A stretch of DNA of 64,000 nucleotides, taken from assembly GCA_014607495.2 (NCBI GenBank), contig CP053163.1, forward strand, positions 9,156,716 to 9,220,715. The letters are read 5' to 3'. The first letter of the stretch is position 1. Each line of letters starts with the position of its first letter. Under the pieces are notes generated by a model, which made no database searches, was not told the origin of the DNA, and saw nothing but the letters and a program-made list of their open reading frames with translations. Of this stretch, positions 1-12,200 are shown in pieces. This DNA is from Carposina sasakii. Taxonomy: Eukaryota > Arthropoda > Insecta > Lepidoptera > Carposinidae. A program made the translations under genes and the position numbers.

Positions 1-532
1 ACTACGAATTAATGTGAGCGGCGCTCCAGATTAGGCTAATTTTTCAAACGAAATCTTCTGTTTCACGCGCCGGCCTATGTTGGTATATCTTTTTCGCACC
101 CATTGAATACAGTTCTAGGAATCGTACCAACTTTCGTTTCATTGGAGCGCGAGCGCTCCACTCGATACATAAGATTACAACCTACCTACATAAGACGAAC
201 GCGTAGGCACTATTGTATAAGCATAGTAGAATTGAAAGATTATAAATATAGATTGCCTATGTAATCTTCGTGGTTGGGAGTGCACTGTACCAGCGCTCCT
301 TAGGACAAGCCAGTGACACAGTCCTATTATTAGGAAAAAAAATGTATGGTTAGGTTCATTTAGAGTAGAGGTTTGCAAACTTATTTCGGTTAACGCCCAC
401 ATTGAAAATCAGTAGCGCCCCCCATTTTTATTCCACCTTAAAAATTTCACCTACGAGGGGGCGTTATCGCCCACTTTGGGAAAGACAGGTTTACAGTCTA
501 ACTAAACGAACCTAACCGTAAAAAAATATATA
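1..532. other. Intergenic sequence, nothing recognised
   Basis: AT-rich sequence with short local symmetries, such as GGAGCGCGAGCGCTCC near 143-158 and a GGGCGTTATCGCCC palindrome near 458-471. No reading frame with recognisable protein content and no terminal repeats were found. Confidence 0.5.
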
Positions 533-874
533 TACAGGATGTTTTTTCGTTGCCACCCTTACGGGTACGTATTCTATACATCAAATAAAGTGAAGTTTAT
601 GCCGGAAAAATGCTGGGAAACGATGTAAATTTTTTTGATTTTTTTAAACTACTTGATCGGGCGAAATTTATAGTGCCCAGCGTTTATACTAGTTTTTTCA
701 TAGATAAATATTAATTCGTGAAAAAATCTTGCTACACGCGTCAATGTGCATTTATGCAGAAAAACGTAGTCTATTTACTCAACTTTCCTGCAAAAATTTC
801 AAAAATTTTCGCCTCAGAATCATGGTCTGAAGTCGCCATATCAATATTTGCCTGGCTGTCACAAACACCCTGTA
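533..874 (-). mobile_element. TA-flanked MITE, family A (alternative-end subfamily)
   Basis: One end reads TACAGGATGTTTTTT and the other ACAAACACCCTGTA, giving inverted termini of the form CAGGGTG flanked by TA, as in Tc1/mariner-type elements. The interior matches the other family A copies (24791-25167, 43924-44305): the GTATTCTATACATCAAATAAAG block, the GCGAAATTTATAGTG block and the ATTTATGCAGAAAAACG block. The right end (TCAGAATCATGGTCTGAAG ... TTGCCTGGCTGTCAC) differs from the usual end and is shared only with the fragments at 10470-10533 and 28140-28294. No transposase is encoded, so it is non-autonomous. Confidence 0.7.
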
Positions 875-969
875 TAGGTAACTTACTGTTTAAAAAAATC
901 TGAAGTGTATTCATGGGCGAGTGTATTCAAAAATGCCATTAGACTACTATACTACCACAATCGCTATTG

Positions 970-1305
970 CATCCATGCAGCCGTCGACATGGTCGTCAGT
1001 TTTTATGTGGTCGCCTACAGACATCTCCGCACGAGCACGCACGAGCGCGCACCGCGTCTGGAGCTATCCATTCGCCATGGATAGGGCGCACCGCCACGGA
1101 CGTGTCTGCAATTACCACGGACGACCCTATCCCACGGTGCGTGTCGGTGCGGGCTGGTCCGCGTCCGCCTACATTTATCACCACGGATCTAGACGCACCG
1201 AGACGGACGCGTCTGCATTACCACGGACGCTCTGTTTCCCACGGTCCGTGGTGCGCGCTCGTGCGCGTCGGTCCGCAATATCACGGACCGTAGGAACCCA
1301 CCTTA
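970..1305. repeat. GC-rich block of repeated CACGGAC motifs
   Basis: About 330 bases of CpG-rich sequence in an AT-rich setting. The heptamer CACGGAC or a close variant recurs many times (near 1097, 1119, 1183, 1221, 1242 and 1281), with ACCACGGACG the commonest form and a CCACGGTCCGTGG palindrome near 1240. Two overlapping forward frames are open here, but they have no domain and follow from the low stop-codon density of GC-rich repeats. It may be the subterminal region of a DNA transposon; no clear terminal inverted repeat was found. Confidence 0.45.
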
Positions 1306-3098
1306 ATATTTCGACTATAATTCCTTGATGGCTTCAATAACTCGCAGTTAGTAGGTCACTGACACAGATACTTCAATAAAGTATTGAAAATCACTGAGAA
1401 GTGCCAGAAAACTATAGCGATATTGGCGCGGGAGCGCGCGGCATGAGCCAAACTGTGGCTCGAATACTTCATAATGTTATCGCCCGGCTCTTGAATATTT
1501 AACTACTTAATTGCCAAGGTATACATATTCACATTCTTAGGAACAATCAGAAGTCAGAGGAAGAGGATAAATCTTTAAATAAAATTGGTGAAAAGAGAGC
1601 TTACGCTAACGCAGACGAAGTTGATCTATCAAACAACAATCTTTTATGAAGTATTTGCGGTTTATGTTTTTCTCTAAAATTAAGTTTTTCTATTTGTTTT
1701 ACTTTTATTTTAAAATAGGGATTAAATTATTAAATATAATTTTCCGTAATATCTCGGATCTCTCTTCTGCTTTATTTACTAACACATACCTAATAGTTAG
1801 GAGTACGAGTTAGAAGGACATAGGCTACATTCTAAAGTCGTCGGCAACAGCCAATCCGAAATAAAACTCATCAACCTTATTCTATGATAAAGTTTATATC
1901 ACAATATTGTGGTCAATCACGTGTGTTATATATTTGGCACGCTGAGGCTAAGAAAATAGGAAGTCAGTTATTTATAACGCAGCAGTTATTTACGACGTGA
2001 CATTACACTTCTCGAACGTCGACTCGAGCCGAGACTCGCCCGCTCTACTTCTATTTTAGAATATCGTTTGGAGATCTATTAAATTTCTTAACTTATCAAT
2101 AATAACATTAAACAGACCATATTTTCTTCCTCATGATAATACATATAATCGCTGACTTCGCGAAATATTTTGTCAGGAGATCGTAGCACAATTTTACCCA
2201 AATGTAATAATCATACCGTGCCATAACACACTTTACACTTACTACGCATTTTGTACAGTACGAGTAGATAAAAACAGGTAAGTATTTTGATTCAATTTAC
2301 AATAATTGTGCAGTAAGTATTTTAACTTTCCCAATAATTTCGTATATTTGACATACGCGGTGTTTATCACACAGATCCATAGACGCAAGTCTGAATAAAA
2401 TGTATTTTATTTATTCATATTACCTATGTATCAGGAGTTAAATCAAGTTATTGCAACTGTTATCGACGAAAATCCCAGATGAAACCAGTCTCATGGATCT
2501 AGTTTACAAAACGATGACCTAACGACACCTACGTTCAATAACTAACATTCCTGAGTTCAAATCATCGCTTATTTTAACTGCAATTTATTTTGTAATGAGT
2601 GTTCCCCGGAGGAGGCGACTCTCTGCCAAATTCGAAACAGATTAATGCCGCGAAATGTCTGCATTCTTATTTTTAATTTTGCGAGCTTCTTATTTATTGT
2701 TATTTTCTAACGATGTTAAACATCTATATACCTATTAGAGTTAAACGCGTCTTTTGTGCCATTTGCCCATCGTCGCTAGCCATTATACAATGTAGGTCAA
2801 ATACTAGTAATAAAATAGATTCAATTATAATAGTGTTGCAAACTCTGATGTGCTGTTAAACACAGCTGAAAGTACAATAGTCGGTATTTATAGTTATCGG
2901 CGCATCTCACACCTGCCACGCATGCCGAACGAAGTCCTTGTTATCGTATCGCAGTGGGGTCGAAGTATCTTAAAGAGTGTTACAGATCGCATTGATTTGA
3001 ACCTTAAAGATTATTTCGACCCCATACCTACTTTCGTGATTTTGTCCATATAGCTATTTCATAGCTTCTACTCCCCTAAATGAAGTTCTTAATATAAT
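1306..3098. other. Non-coding stretch, nothing recognised
   Basis: Mostly AT-rich unique-looking sequence with several near-palindromic patches, for example ACAATATTGT near 1900. No coding region, RNA gene or full repeat could be supported. Confidence 0.45.
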
Positions 3099-3275
3099 AT
3101 ACTTACTTATACTATAAATGCAAAAGTTTGTTTGTTTATATTTCTTTGTTACCTCTATGATTTATTTATGGACCTATCTTCTTGAAATTTTGCATACTTG
3201 TAGTTGGGAGTACGAAGAAGGACATAGACTACATTCTGTTGGCAGTCTACGTGGACGAAGTCAGCTACATCTAGT
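3099..3275 (+). mobile_element. Helitron-like (Lep1-type) non-autonomous element
   Basis: Starts near a ATACTATAAATGCAAAAGTTTGTTTG block and ends with a degraded GTCTACGTGGACGAAGTCAGCTACATCTAG. The GTGGACGAAGTC hairpin followed by CTAG is the usual 3' end of this lepidopteran family. Diverged copy. Confidence 0.6.
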
Positions 3276-3775
3276 AGATTCAACTCCCTTTGTACACTTT
3301 ACCTACAAGTACAGTATGCAGTTAACTAGCTGCATACAGAAATTCGAAATATGCAAGCAAGCTCGTCTAGTTTAGGTATTTCGAGTCTATCTATAGTTGA
3401 GATACGCACAGCTGCGTGCGACATTCCGCCTCGAAACAAACAAACAAACGCGGCGACCTGCGGCGGACGGATCACTTGCATCGTCGGCGGGACTCGCATT
3501 GTGCGTGACGATATTATTAGACTATCGATATCTGAAGCTGTAGGGAACCAATCATGGTCTCAGTTGAATGTTATTTTACCTAGATTTTTATATTTTCTAG
3601 GGTGCATGATGTTAACCGTGACATTAGATTAGACGATGGGCAGCTGCTTCTAGTCTTCCTAGTTTTAACTAAAATAAGGCGACGGTAAAGAAGTAATTAA
3701 TCCTATGCTGATGCCTCACCGTATTATATTTAGGTATAAGTATTTCACTACTTCATACATACCTACATAAACATA
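3276..3775. other. Intergenic, nothing recognised
   Basis: Contains two overlapping short open frames (3118-3375 and 3351-3632). Neither has a recognisable domain and the first lies within a Helitron copy. Confidence 0.4.
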
Positions 3776-3922
3776 CGGCGGTGTTAGCCAGTGTGTGTGG
3801 GATAGCCAGTGTGTGTGGGATAGCCAGAGCAATAGAACATGGGAACTCCCATAGCCACGTTTAGTATAGCGTGTGAAAGCAGCTATTGTATTCAAGTGAA
3901 GCCCCGCATTAGCACGGGAAAT
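3776..3922 (+). repeat. Dispersed repeat family B, deleted copy
   Basis: Family B copies run from a CACACGGCTGTGTT start through GGGTAGCCAGAACTG and CCACAGCCACGTTTAGCATAG to GAAGCCCCGCATTAGCAC. This copy keeps both ends but lacks the middle, and carries a direct duplication of the GATAGCCAGTGTGTGTGG segment at 3790-3825. Confidence 0.6.
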
Positions 3923-4251
3923 AAATTATATAAGATTATTAGATATAAGTCGTGGTTGGTTGCAAGGTATGTCACGTGAACCTAATCAACTCTAGATAAT
4001 GTACTCGTATACGTGCATTACGAGTAGGTAATGATAGTTGCACAAAACGTTTGACACAAAAGTTAGAGCTACGTGTATCCGAATTGCTCAATCCACCTCC
4101 GTCTCCATTGTTTTATGACGAGTAAATCATTAGACTACAAAGGGTAACAATAAACTTCGCGAGGGTTTGTAATCGCTTCTGAAGAATAACCACTTTGATC
4201 TGCACAACCGCGACGGACATGACGTGTTATGGTGGTGTTTACAAATGACAC

Positions 4252-4434
4252 AGTTTTAGGAAGATTGAGACTATAGTCAGATCTGCAGGATCATTAAGGA
4301 TATCAAGAAGATAGATGTAACTGACCAGTGATAGATAAGTTACTAGCTGAGAAAATGCCCTTCGTTGACTCTTACGACATGCATGGAAAGAGATACATCT
4401 GATATATTCTAGTAAAGCCCCGTATTAGTATAGG
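4252..4434 (+). repeat. Dispersed repeat family B copy
   Basis: Aligns by eye with the other family B copies: CTGCAGGATCAT, CAGTGATA..AAGTTACTAGCT, GACTCTTACGACATGCATGG, and the end AAAGCCCCGTATTAG. Diverged, and truncated at its left end. Confidence 0.6.
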
Positions 4435-5690
4435 ACTATCGTCCTAACCATTGAAAAATAACCCTTATACCGAGGATTCGAAGTAATACCGCCTCGAGTG
4501 AAGGTAGTCTTAAGGGAATAAATATGAGTGTTAGTATTAACGCGGGAGTATCGGCCGGACAGCTGTATAACGATACTAAACGCCGCGTTATCGGAGCGCG
4601 ACACATGCACGAAATAAATAGACATGGAATCGGTAATAAAGAGTAAGTTGATGAGATTTGTGCACTGTCGCCGCTCGTTCCCATAAGCCTGGTTGCGCCA
4701 TGGTGTAGGTGTCAAGAGGAGGTGTTCTACTCGTTCTCGTACCAACGTTTACTTATATAACATATTTCATCGCGTCTCTCGTAGAGTAACTGGCAAGGCT
4801 TTAGCCTTATCCATCACGAAACGAGTGTTATGTTTAGAAAAAACTATTTTTGTTTGTAATTGATATCATAGGTGGATGGAATTATGCCTTGTGCGCTTTC
4901 TTTACACTGATACCGTACCGTAAATAGTTCATGGATGATAAAATGCATGATGGTCGATGAGAAATTTTAGTTGAAGTTGAAATTAGTTAAACTACAGTAA
5001 TTTAGTAATGGAAATTAGATTTAAAGATTAACTAGTGGTGGACAAATTAATGTTAGCCAGCGGCACATAATTGCGTGGTAGAACTACTCGTCACCACTCC
5101 ACAATGAATTTGCTTCATGATTGTCACTAGTTCCCACAGGAGAGGTGCCGCCCTCGGGACTCGGCGGGACACGGTCAACGGCTCGGTCCCGCAGGATTTC
5201 ACATTTTAAAGTCAACGTGCCATGCGTGTGCCAGCGAGTGTTAATTGGAACAACGGCTTTTTAAATAATATAATGCGCTTTTGTCAATTAACGTTTACCG
5301 GACTTATCTGATGTCCGATTTAATTAACTTATTACCTATAGCAGGGCTCGGGGTTAAAATTATTAGAGTTAATATATAAGGGAGGTAAATTATGTACAAC
5401 AGCTGTTTTGTATGCGCTACTGGATATTGGTTTCAATATAATTATCTAATATCGTGAGTACATTTCTAATTATTTTACCAGAGGGATAGAATTAGAGATA
5501 GCTAGTGGCGATTATTTTCTAAACTTGGAGGCTACAATCATACAAATTTGTTTTACGTAGTTAGCATAGGTGGGTAATTAAATATTTATTTATTTATTTG
5601 GTATTAGGAAGACCAACACCTATATTAAGGCAGTAATAACAATATGGTGTGTTGTATTGTATGTAATTATATTATAATATTTGCATATCA
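4435..5690. other. Intergenic, nothing recognised
   Basis: The two overlapping reverse frames at 4425-4745 have no recognisable domain. One extends into a family B repeat, so I do not call a gene. The rest is AT-rich. Confidence 0.4.
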
Positions 5691-5696
5691 ATATAT

Positions 5697-5995
5697 ATAC
5701 GGTTGTGTTCACGTTATCCAGAACTGTAGGATAAAGAAGGAGATCCTACAGCATTTAGCATACTTAGTGCGATTCTGCGGTATCAGATATAAAAGCATTT
5801 AAAATACTCGTACTTAGTGCGGTTTTGCGGTATCAGATATAAAAAGCATTTAGCATACTTAGTGCGGTTCTACGGTATCAGATATAAAAGCATATAGCAT
5901 ACTTAGTGCGGTTTTGCGGTATCAGATATAAAAAAGGTATAGCGGGGTCAGATGTAAAATATCAGTGACAAGTTAGCTCATCGCCTAAGAGAATA
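5697..5995 (+). repeat. Family B copy with an internal 44-bp tandem amplification
   Basis: The left part (GGTTGTGTTCACG, CCAGAACTGTAGGAT) and the right part (CAGTGACAAGTTAGCTCATCGCC) match family B. In between, a unit beginning GCATTTAGCATACTTAGTGC and ending TATCAGATATAAAA starts at 5751, 5795, 5846 and 5890 (periods 44, 51 and 44). It appears to be a local expansion of the element's own TTTAGCATAGCG...CAGATGTAAA segment. Confidence 0.7.
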
Positions 5996-6185
5996 CCCCT
6001 TAAGGTGACTCAGTGGTAAACAATAAATCCAAAACGCATATATACCTAGGTATCTATTAAAAGTATTGAAAAAATATCAAATTTCATATTCGTGACATAG
6101 TAGAACACTCGGCAGAATCATTTAAATACTACGTTCATAAAATAAATATTTTTTAATTATAATAGGTACTTCATGATTGTTTCAG

Positions 6186-6265
6186 AGCGGCGATGTGCGG
6201 CGTGGTGTAGCGTGACGTCATGCTGCACCGCTTGCTGCTGCTTGCCGCGCTGCCGGCACTCGCAG
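6186..6265 (+). CDS. Dpr-like gene, exon with start codon and signal peptide
   Basis: The coding part is 6220-6265. The ATG at 6220 opens MLHRLLLLAALPALA, a short basic-hydrophobic signal peptide, and the exon ends at GCAG|GTACGT (donor at 6266, phase 1). An in-frame TAG at 6208-6210 lies nine bases upstream, so no earlier start is possible in this frame. A TTGTTTCAG at 6177-6185 could be the acceptor of an upstream 5' UTR exon, which makes 6186-6219 leader sequence. Confidence 0.75.
6193..6210 (+). promoter_or_regulatory. Minimal upstream ORF in the leader
   Basis: ATG TGC GGC GTG GTG TAG codes for five residues in the same frame as the main start, which follows nine bases later. Such uORFs can lower translation of the main frame; that role is inferred only from position. 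Confidence 0.4.
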
Positions 6266-9200
6266 GTACGTTGCCAATTAATAGGTATTTTAACTTTTTT
6301 TTTTATCTATGACTTGAAAGTAACATTTTCCATTTGGTAAGGTTGATGTTAACCATGGGCTAATGTCGTAGGTTATAACTGTTTATGTACCTAAGCTAAT
6401 GTAGTGTATGTATAGGTAAAACATCTATCCTCTAATGTAACCTAAAACAGTGTCCAAAACTTTGCTATAGGTTTCTTTATTCGCCAGCAATTCGATATAA
6501 ATCAAAACTAAACACTTTCTCCGACACGAAATCGCAGTAATGACGTATAAGGGCGACCTATTTCTCGTACACTTGTGCACTCTCCGCACTCGGTCGAATT
6601 TGTCACCCGCGAGCACACGTGTGTAAGGGCCACGCCTGAGTGCCGAGCGGAGCGACAAGCGAAGCGGGCGGTGCGCAGATGGCTCTAAAACATTTTATTA
6701 CACCCGCTCATAAAACGTTACATTTAGAGCTGACCATATGCGAAGTTATTATAAACTGAAAGCTCTAAATCTTTCACTTGAGGATGTTTGTTTAACGTGA
6801 TTTTACGTTTCCGATAAGATATCGCGATACGTATTAATATTTTGAAGTACGTTAGCGCAGTAATTAATAACTTATCATCAGCAGATGTTGTATGTTATGG
6901 TGATTATTATAATAGATAACACTTCCCATAGGAAAATGTTTTAGGGTTAGTTAGACTTATTTGTTTTGGCCTTTTAATTAATTTGTTAATTTCATATAAT
7001 AACATAGACTTACGAAGAAGGAGGGTACACGTGACGGTAGACTTCCGTCAGTAATGAAGTGAAACTATAAGAAGAACTAAGGAGATAACCTTTAAATAAC
7101 ATAGATCGGCACTAATGAAAGCATAGAAATATAAATAAGACATTTGTAAAATATACCTACAGGATGCTTTTTGGTCGTCAACGTTCCCGAAAACTACGGA
7201 AACTCCTCATCGTCATGATCATTTTTCTCCATGGAAGCATACCTGGGAAGTGTCTGGTTTCCAAAATATTAGGGTCCAATGTTGAGTAAATAGACTACGT
7301 TTTTCTGCATAAATGCACTTTTTTTTTTCACACTACACAACACATTAACCTAGTCCCACATTAAGATCCCTAAGGTCTTGCGTCGTGGGTACTAAGCAAC
7401 GGTATATAAATACATAGATAAGTATAGAAACATCCATGACTCGGAAACAAACATCAATATTCATCATATCAATGTTTGCACCTACCGGGATTCGAACCCA
7501 GGACCTATGGCGTCGCAGGCAGAGTCACTACCTATACATACATCCTCACAAGCTTTCGCGTTTATTATATTAGCAGGATTTGTATGATTGTAAGTTATTT
7601 ACAGTCCAGTTTTACTGGTGGCAATTTAGATGAGTGTTGTTTCCGAATACTGTGGTTTCGGTGTGTTTCCCGGATGTACTCGCGTTGGCAGCGACCCGGG
7701 GCGCACGCGCATTCCACGCTGAATCATCGCATCACTGATTTGTTAGTAACGCGTCATTATTTTCCGTCACTAGATCAAACTTTAAACTTCATTGCTAGTT
7801 TAGCCATAAGTAGTGATTTTACAACGATTATACAGGATGAAATAGAAGGGTTATGTTAAACAAAATTCCATGTAAATAGACCACTGGTAAGAACATTTTA
7901 CGTAAAAGAAATTAACATGAAATGTTTATTCTTAGGTGTATAGGACTATTAGGAGAGCTTTGATAGGCCACTGAATTTATTATTTACTAGTGGACGCCCG
8001 CGGCTCCGTCCGCGTGGACTGCAGAAAAAAATAAAATGTCGATATTATCCGGGATAAAAAGTAGCCTATATGTTAAGTGGGACCTGACACAACATATTCC
8101 TGAAAACTGCATCGAAATCGGTTGAGTCGTTTTTGAGATTAGCGACCACAAACATCAATCCGTTACAATTTTATTATATGTATAGAATAGATAGATATAC
8201 GGATTTTATATTTATATTAAAAATTGTCACTTAGCTATTACCCGAAGAGGGTTGTTGTCTGGCAGGCAGCCGGACGTGACACAAACGTCTAATCCTTGGC
8301 AATATGAGTTTTTAAGGTCACCATATTGCGTCGGCCCCATAAGATGGGATAAGGGTAGGAAGATGATTATCATTAGGTATACTCGTAGAACTACTATATC
8401 TAGAGACTATTTTAAGCATGGAGAATGATTTTAAGCAAGTTAATAAATTCCGTAGCTGGCGCCTGCGAATGATAGGATATAGATAGACGAGATCTCAATC
8501 TCATCCGCGCGGAATGTGCCGCACGCGTCCGTGTGTAAACAACTTTATTTAGGTGCTTTCATCTCCTCCTCGAGCTAATTGCTTCCAAATATATAACGAT
8601 TAGATCCGGTGACACTAGCGCCGCGCTGGCGCCATGTGTTACGACTTCGCACTAAACTGTAGCTACATCAAACACTGCGGCTGCACAAAGAAACAATATG
8701 TTTTACGTCAGGGACTCGATGAGAGACGAGCCCCACACTTTATAAGAATTAGTAAGAAACCAAAATGGTTCACAAAGGATCATTACAATTTTAAGAAATA
8801 ATTTTTATTATGGTGGCGATATACGAGTATGTATATAAATATAATATTTGTATCATACATTTTTTATAAAACGTATCTGTAATCCTTAGATATACAGAAA
8901 GAAAATATACCTTTTCTGAAAAACTATGCTGTAATCTAATGTTATAATAACTTTGTTGTTTTAAGAAAAGAAATAATAATTACATTTCATACATAGTTAA
9001 TATCAAAAAGTACCTTCTACCCTCAAATAGATCTCTAGCATTACTGATTGACTGGAAGAGAATTTTATGTAGCGTTAAGTTCACATTTTGTAAAATACTT
9101 TTGTTAATAATGCTATAAAGAATTATCTGACCTTATCATACGATGCGAGGTCTTTGTAGTAAATGTAAGAAAGTATGGACGGACTAGGCCTAAGACCCCA

Positions 9201-12200
9201 ACCAAAACTTGCCTTATACTCCAAACAGTTTTGCTTTGAAAAATCCATAGATGGTTAATGCTGATAACGGGTGGTGAAAGTGTACCACGTCATCGGAGGT
9301 CCCCCACGTGCGGACCCTGAAGTGACTAATGACGAATTCAAAGGACGAATTAAATAAAATGTACTATAGAACTGCACCGACTCACACGAAGCCCCTATGC
9401 GCCACGTGGTGTGGTCCCGTGACGCACTCGGGGTTGCCACATTTTGTCATGGACTATACGGGGATTTGTGATTTTGAATAAATAATCTACCTACGAAAAA
9501 CTCTACTATTTAATCTAGTTCAATCTACATACATAGATATACATATAGGTATGTTATAGAAATGGCCGTATGTCCAAAATGGGAAAACCTGAACATCATC
9601 ATCATCATTACAAAAGGTAGCCTACAGTCACGGCATAGCAGGTTCACATGTAAAAATGTATTGTAAGTGAAATTTAGGATTTGGATAAGCTCATTTGAGT
9701 AAAAGATGACTATTGGATCTGACATCATATTGAATAAACATACAATTGTCTATACACATTGGTAATTCTCTACCCTAAAAAAACAATTATCTTATTTGAG
9801 GCGACAATAAAATATATTTAGTTCATCGCTGTCGCATCGTCGAAGACACGCACAGCTTACACAACAGTGATCCGATCGACAAATAAACGGTACTAAAAAT
9901 AACTGCGGTGGCATCCTCGTAAGTAGGTAGAGAAAGGTACAAAAACTTCGAGGTAACGTATTGTTGTGGTAGGTTCTAGCGTTTGAGATAGTCGTACCAA
10001 TTCTATGCCATAATCACAATTAGTAAGTTAATAAAGACTGTGAAAGGCCCTGCGTACAGTCACGTACAGTCACGTACAGTCGGTGCCCGTATCCGGTAAC
10101 ATTGTATACAACGCGATGTGTGAAACGCTATCGTCTTATGTACTGTTAGTACCAACTAATTGAGCTGTGTTTGGACCTACGTCATAAAATACTTAGGGTA
10201 TATACATATGTACGATACGATAGGCACGACATACTTGCATACATATAGGGTATGTGCGACAGCCAGGCAAATACTGAAATACTGAACAAGTACCATTGTT
10301 TTGAGTTATACGACAGTGTTAATACTCGCAGGAAATGCATTTTTAATTTGATTGTCTGCAATGTTTGCTTTCCGCAAGTGCTTGACTAGTTAAATAGGCT
10401 TATTGGTTATTGTGAGATACATTGGTGTTTTTTGGATCACTTGTGACTGTCCATTGGGGTTGATTATAATTTTTTTGTAGTTTTCGTTTCAGAATCATAG
10501 TAATATTTGCCTGGCTGTCACAAACACCCTGTATACACAGGTTCCCAGTATAGGGTAACCAGAACTGCTCATCATGAAGCAGATCCCACAGCCACGTTTA
10601 GCATGTCGGGACCAAGGTTTATGGCGCGCCTGTCAGTGTTAGGTACCACTATCTGCCAGTGTTAGGTACCACTATCTGCCAGTGTTAGGTACCACTATCT
10701 GCCAGTGTTAGATACTACTATCTGCCAGAGTTAGGTACCACTATCCACCAGTGTTAGGTACCACTATCTGCCAGTGTTAGGTACTACTATCTGCCAGTGT
10801 TAGGTACCACTATCTGCCAGTGTTAGATACTACTATCTGCCAGAGTTAGGTACCACTATCTGCCAGTGTTAGGTACCACTATCTGCCAGTGTTAGGTACC
10901 ACTATCTGCCAGTGTTAGGTACCACTATCTGCCAGTGTTAGATACCACTATCTGCCAGAGTTAGGTACCACTACATGCCAGTGTTAGGTACCACTATCTG
11001 CCAGTGTTAGGTACCACTATCTGCCAGTGTTAGGTACCACTATCTGCCAGTGTTAGGTACCACTATCTGCCAGTGTTAGGTACCACTATCTGCCAGTGTT
11101 AGATACTACTATCTGCCAGAGTTAGGTACCACTATCTGCCAGTGTTAGGTACCACTATCTGCCAGTGTTAGGTAGCACTATCTGCCAGTGTTAGGTATCA
11201 CTATCTCTCAGTGTTAGGTACCACTATCTGCCAGTGGTAGGTACCACTATCTGCCAGTGTTAGGTACCACTATCTGCCAGTGTTAGGTACCATCTATAGT
11301 ATTATCATATTTGTGGTATGTACCATCAATTAGACCAATCGGTCACTAATTTCCTATATTTTCTGTGTTGAAGTATACACACAAATCCGTTTATACAATT
11401 TCGCTGGAAATAGGATAGTAACATAAATCAATAAATAGGAAACGTTTCAGTGCATTGGCATTAGTATCGACTCGAACAGGCAGTAAATGTAGCACTAGAT
11501 GCATTTATCTGATGCTGTCAATCTGCACTTCAGAGATCAAAACGATGCAGCTGATGTATGCGTGTGCGCATAAGAACATTATTATGACGTAATAGTCCTA
11601 GATCCGACTGTTGAAACTTGTAATGCAATTTACACATTAGTTGTGCCTATCGCAATGCATAATCAAGTAAGTAAATAGTACTTGATCATATCAGTGGGTC
11701 TAACGCAGCCCTTAACTTAAGAATCCCAAAGAAATTTTTGTTATGTCAACTTGTCCGTTGTTCTTATTTGAAAGTTTGGAAATACAGTCATGTAAATATG
11801 TATGTATGAGATAGAAAATAAATCGATGTTTAAATAGACCCTTGACCAAGTTATATCTAAGCGAACTAATTCGTGTAATATAATAACTGAGATACGTTTA
11901 TTTAATTTTAACGGTTGTATCAAGGCCATGCGCAGGAAACACCATAAATAGTCTAACAGAGCGGCGGTAGCGCCACCGCGGCAGTTCTCGGAACTACATC
12001 TGCACTGCCATCTGCGCGGGAGCAAGGTGACGCATACGCATGTTATGATGGCCGCGACATTCCTAGAGTGCCACTGGAATTGCTACATATTTTTGACATA
12101 CTCTTGATGTCATAAGATGAAAATAGCTATAACAAAATTTCATATACCTAACCACTAAAGATCAAACGAATTACTCTTTGTTGAATGTTCTAAAAAGTTC

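Noticed and set aside
921..1328. Overlapping forward open frames of 135 and 108 codons
   Set aside because: They lie in the GC-rich CACGGAC repeat block, where stop codons are rare in all frames. No domain and Arg/His/Ala-rich composition from the repeat.
10055..10083. CRISPR-like or long tandem array
   Set aside because: Only three GTACAGTCAC units without spacers; a simple short tandem in eukaryotic DNA.
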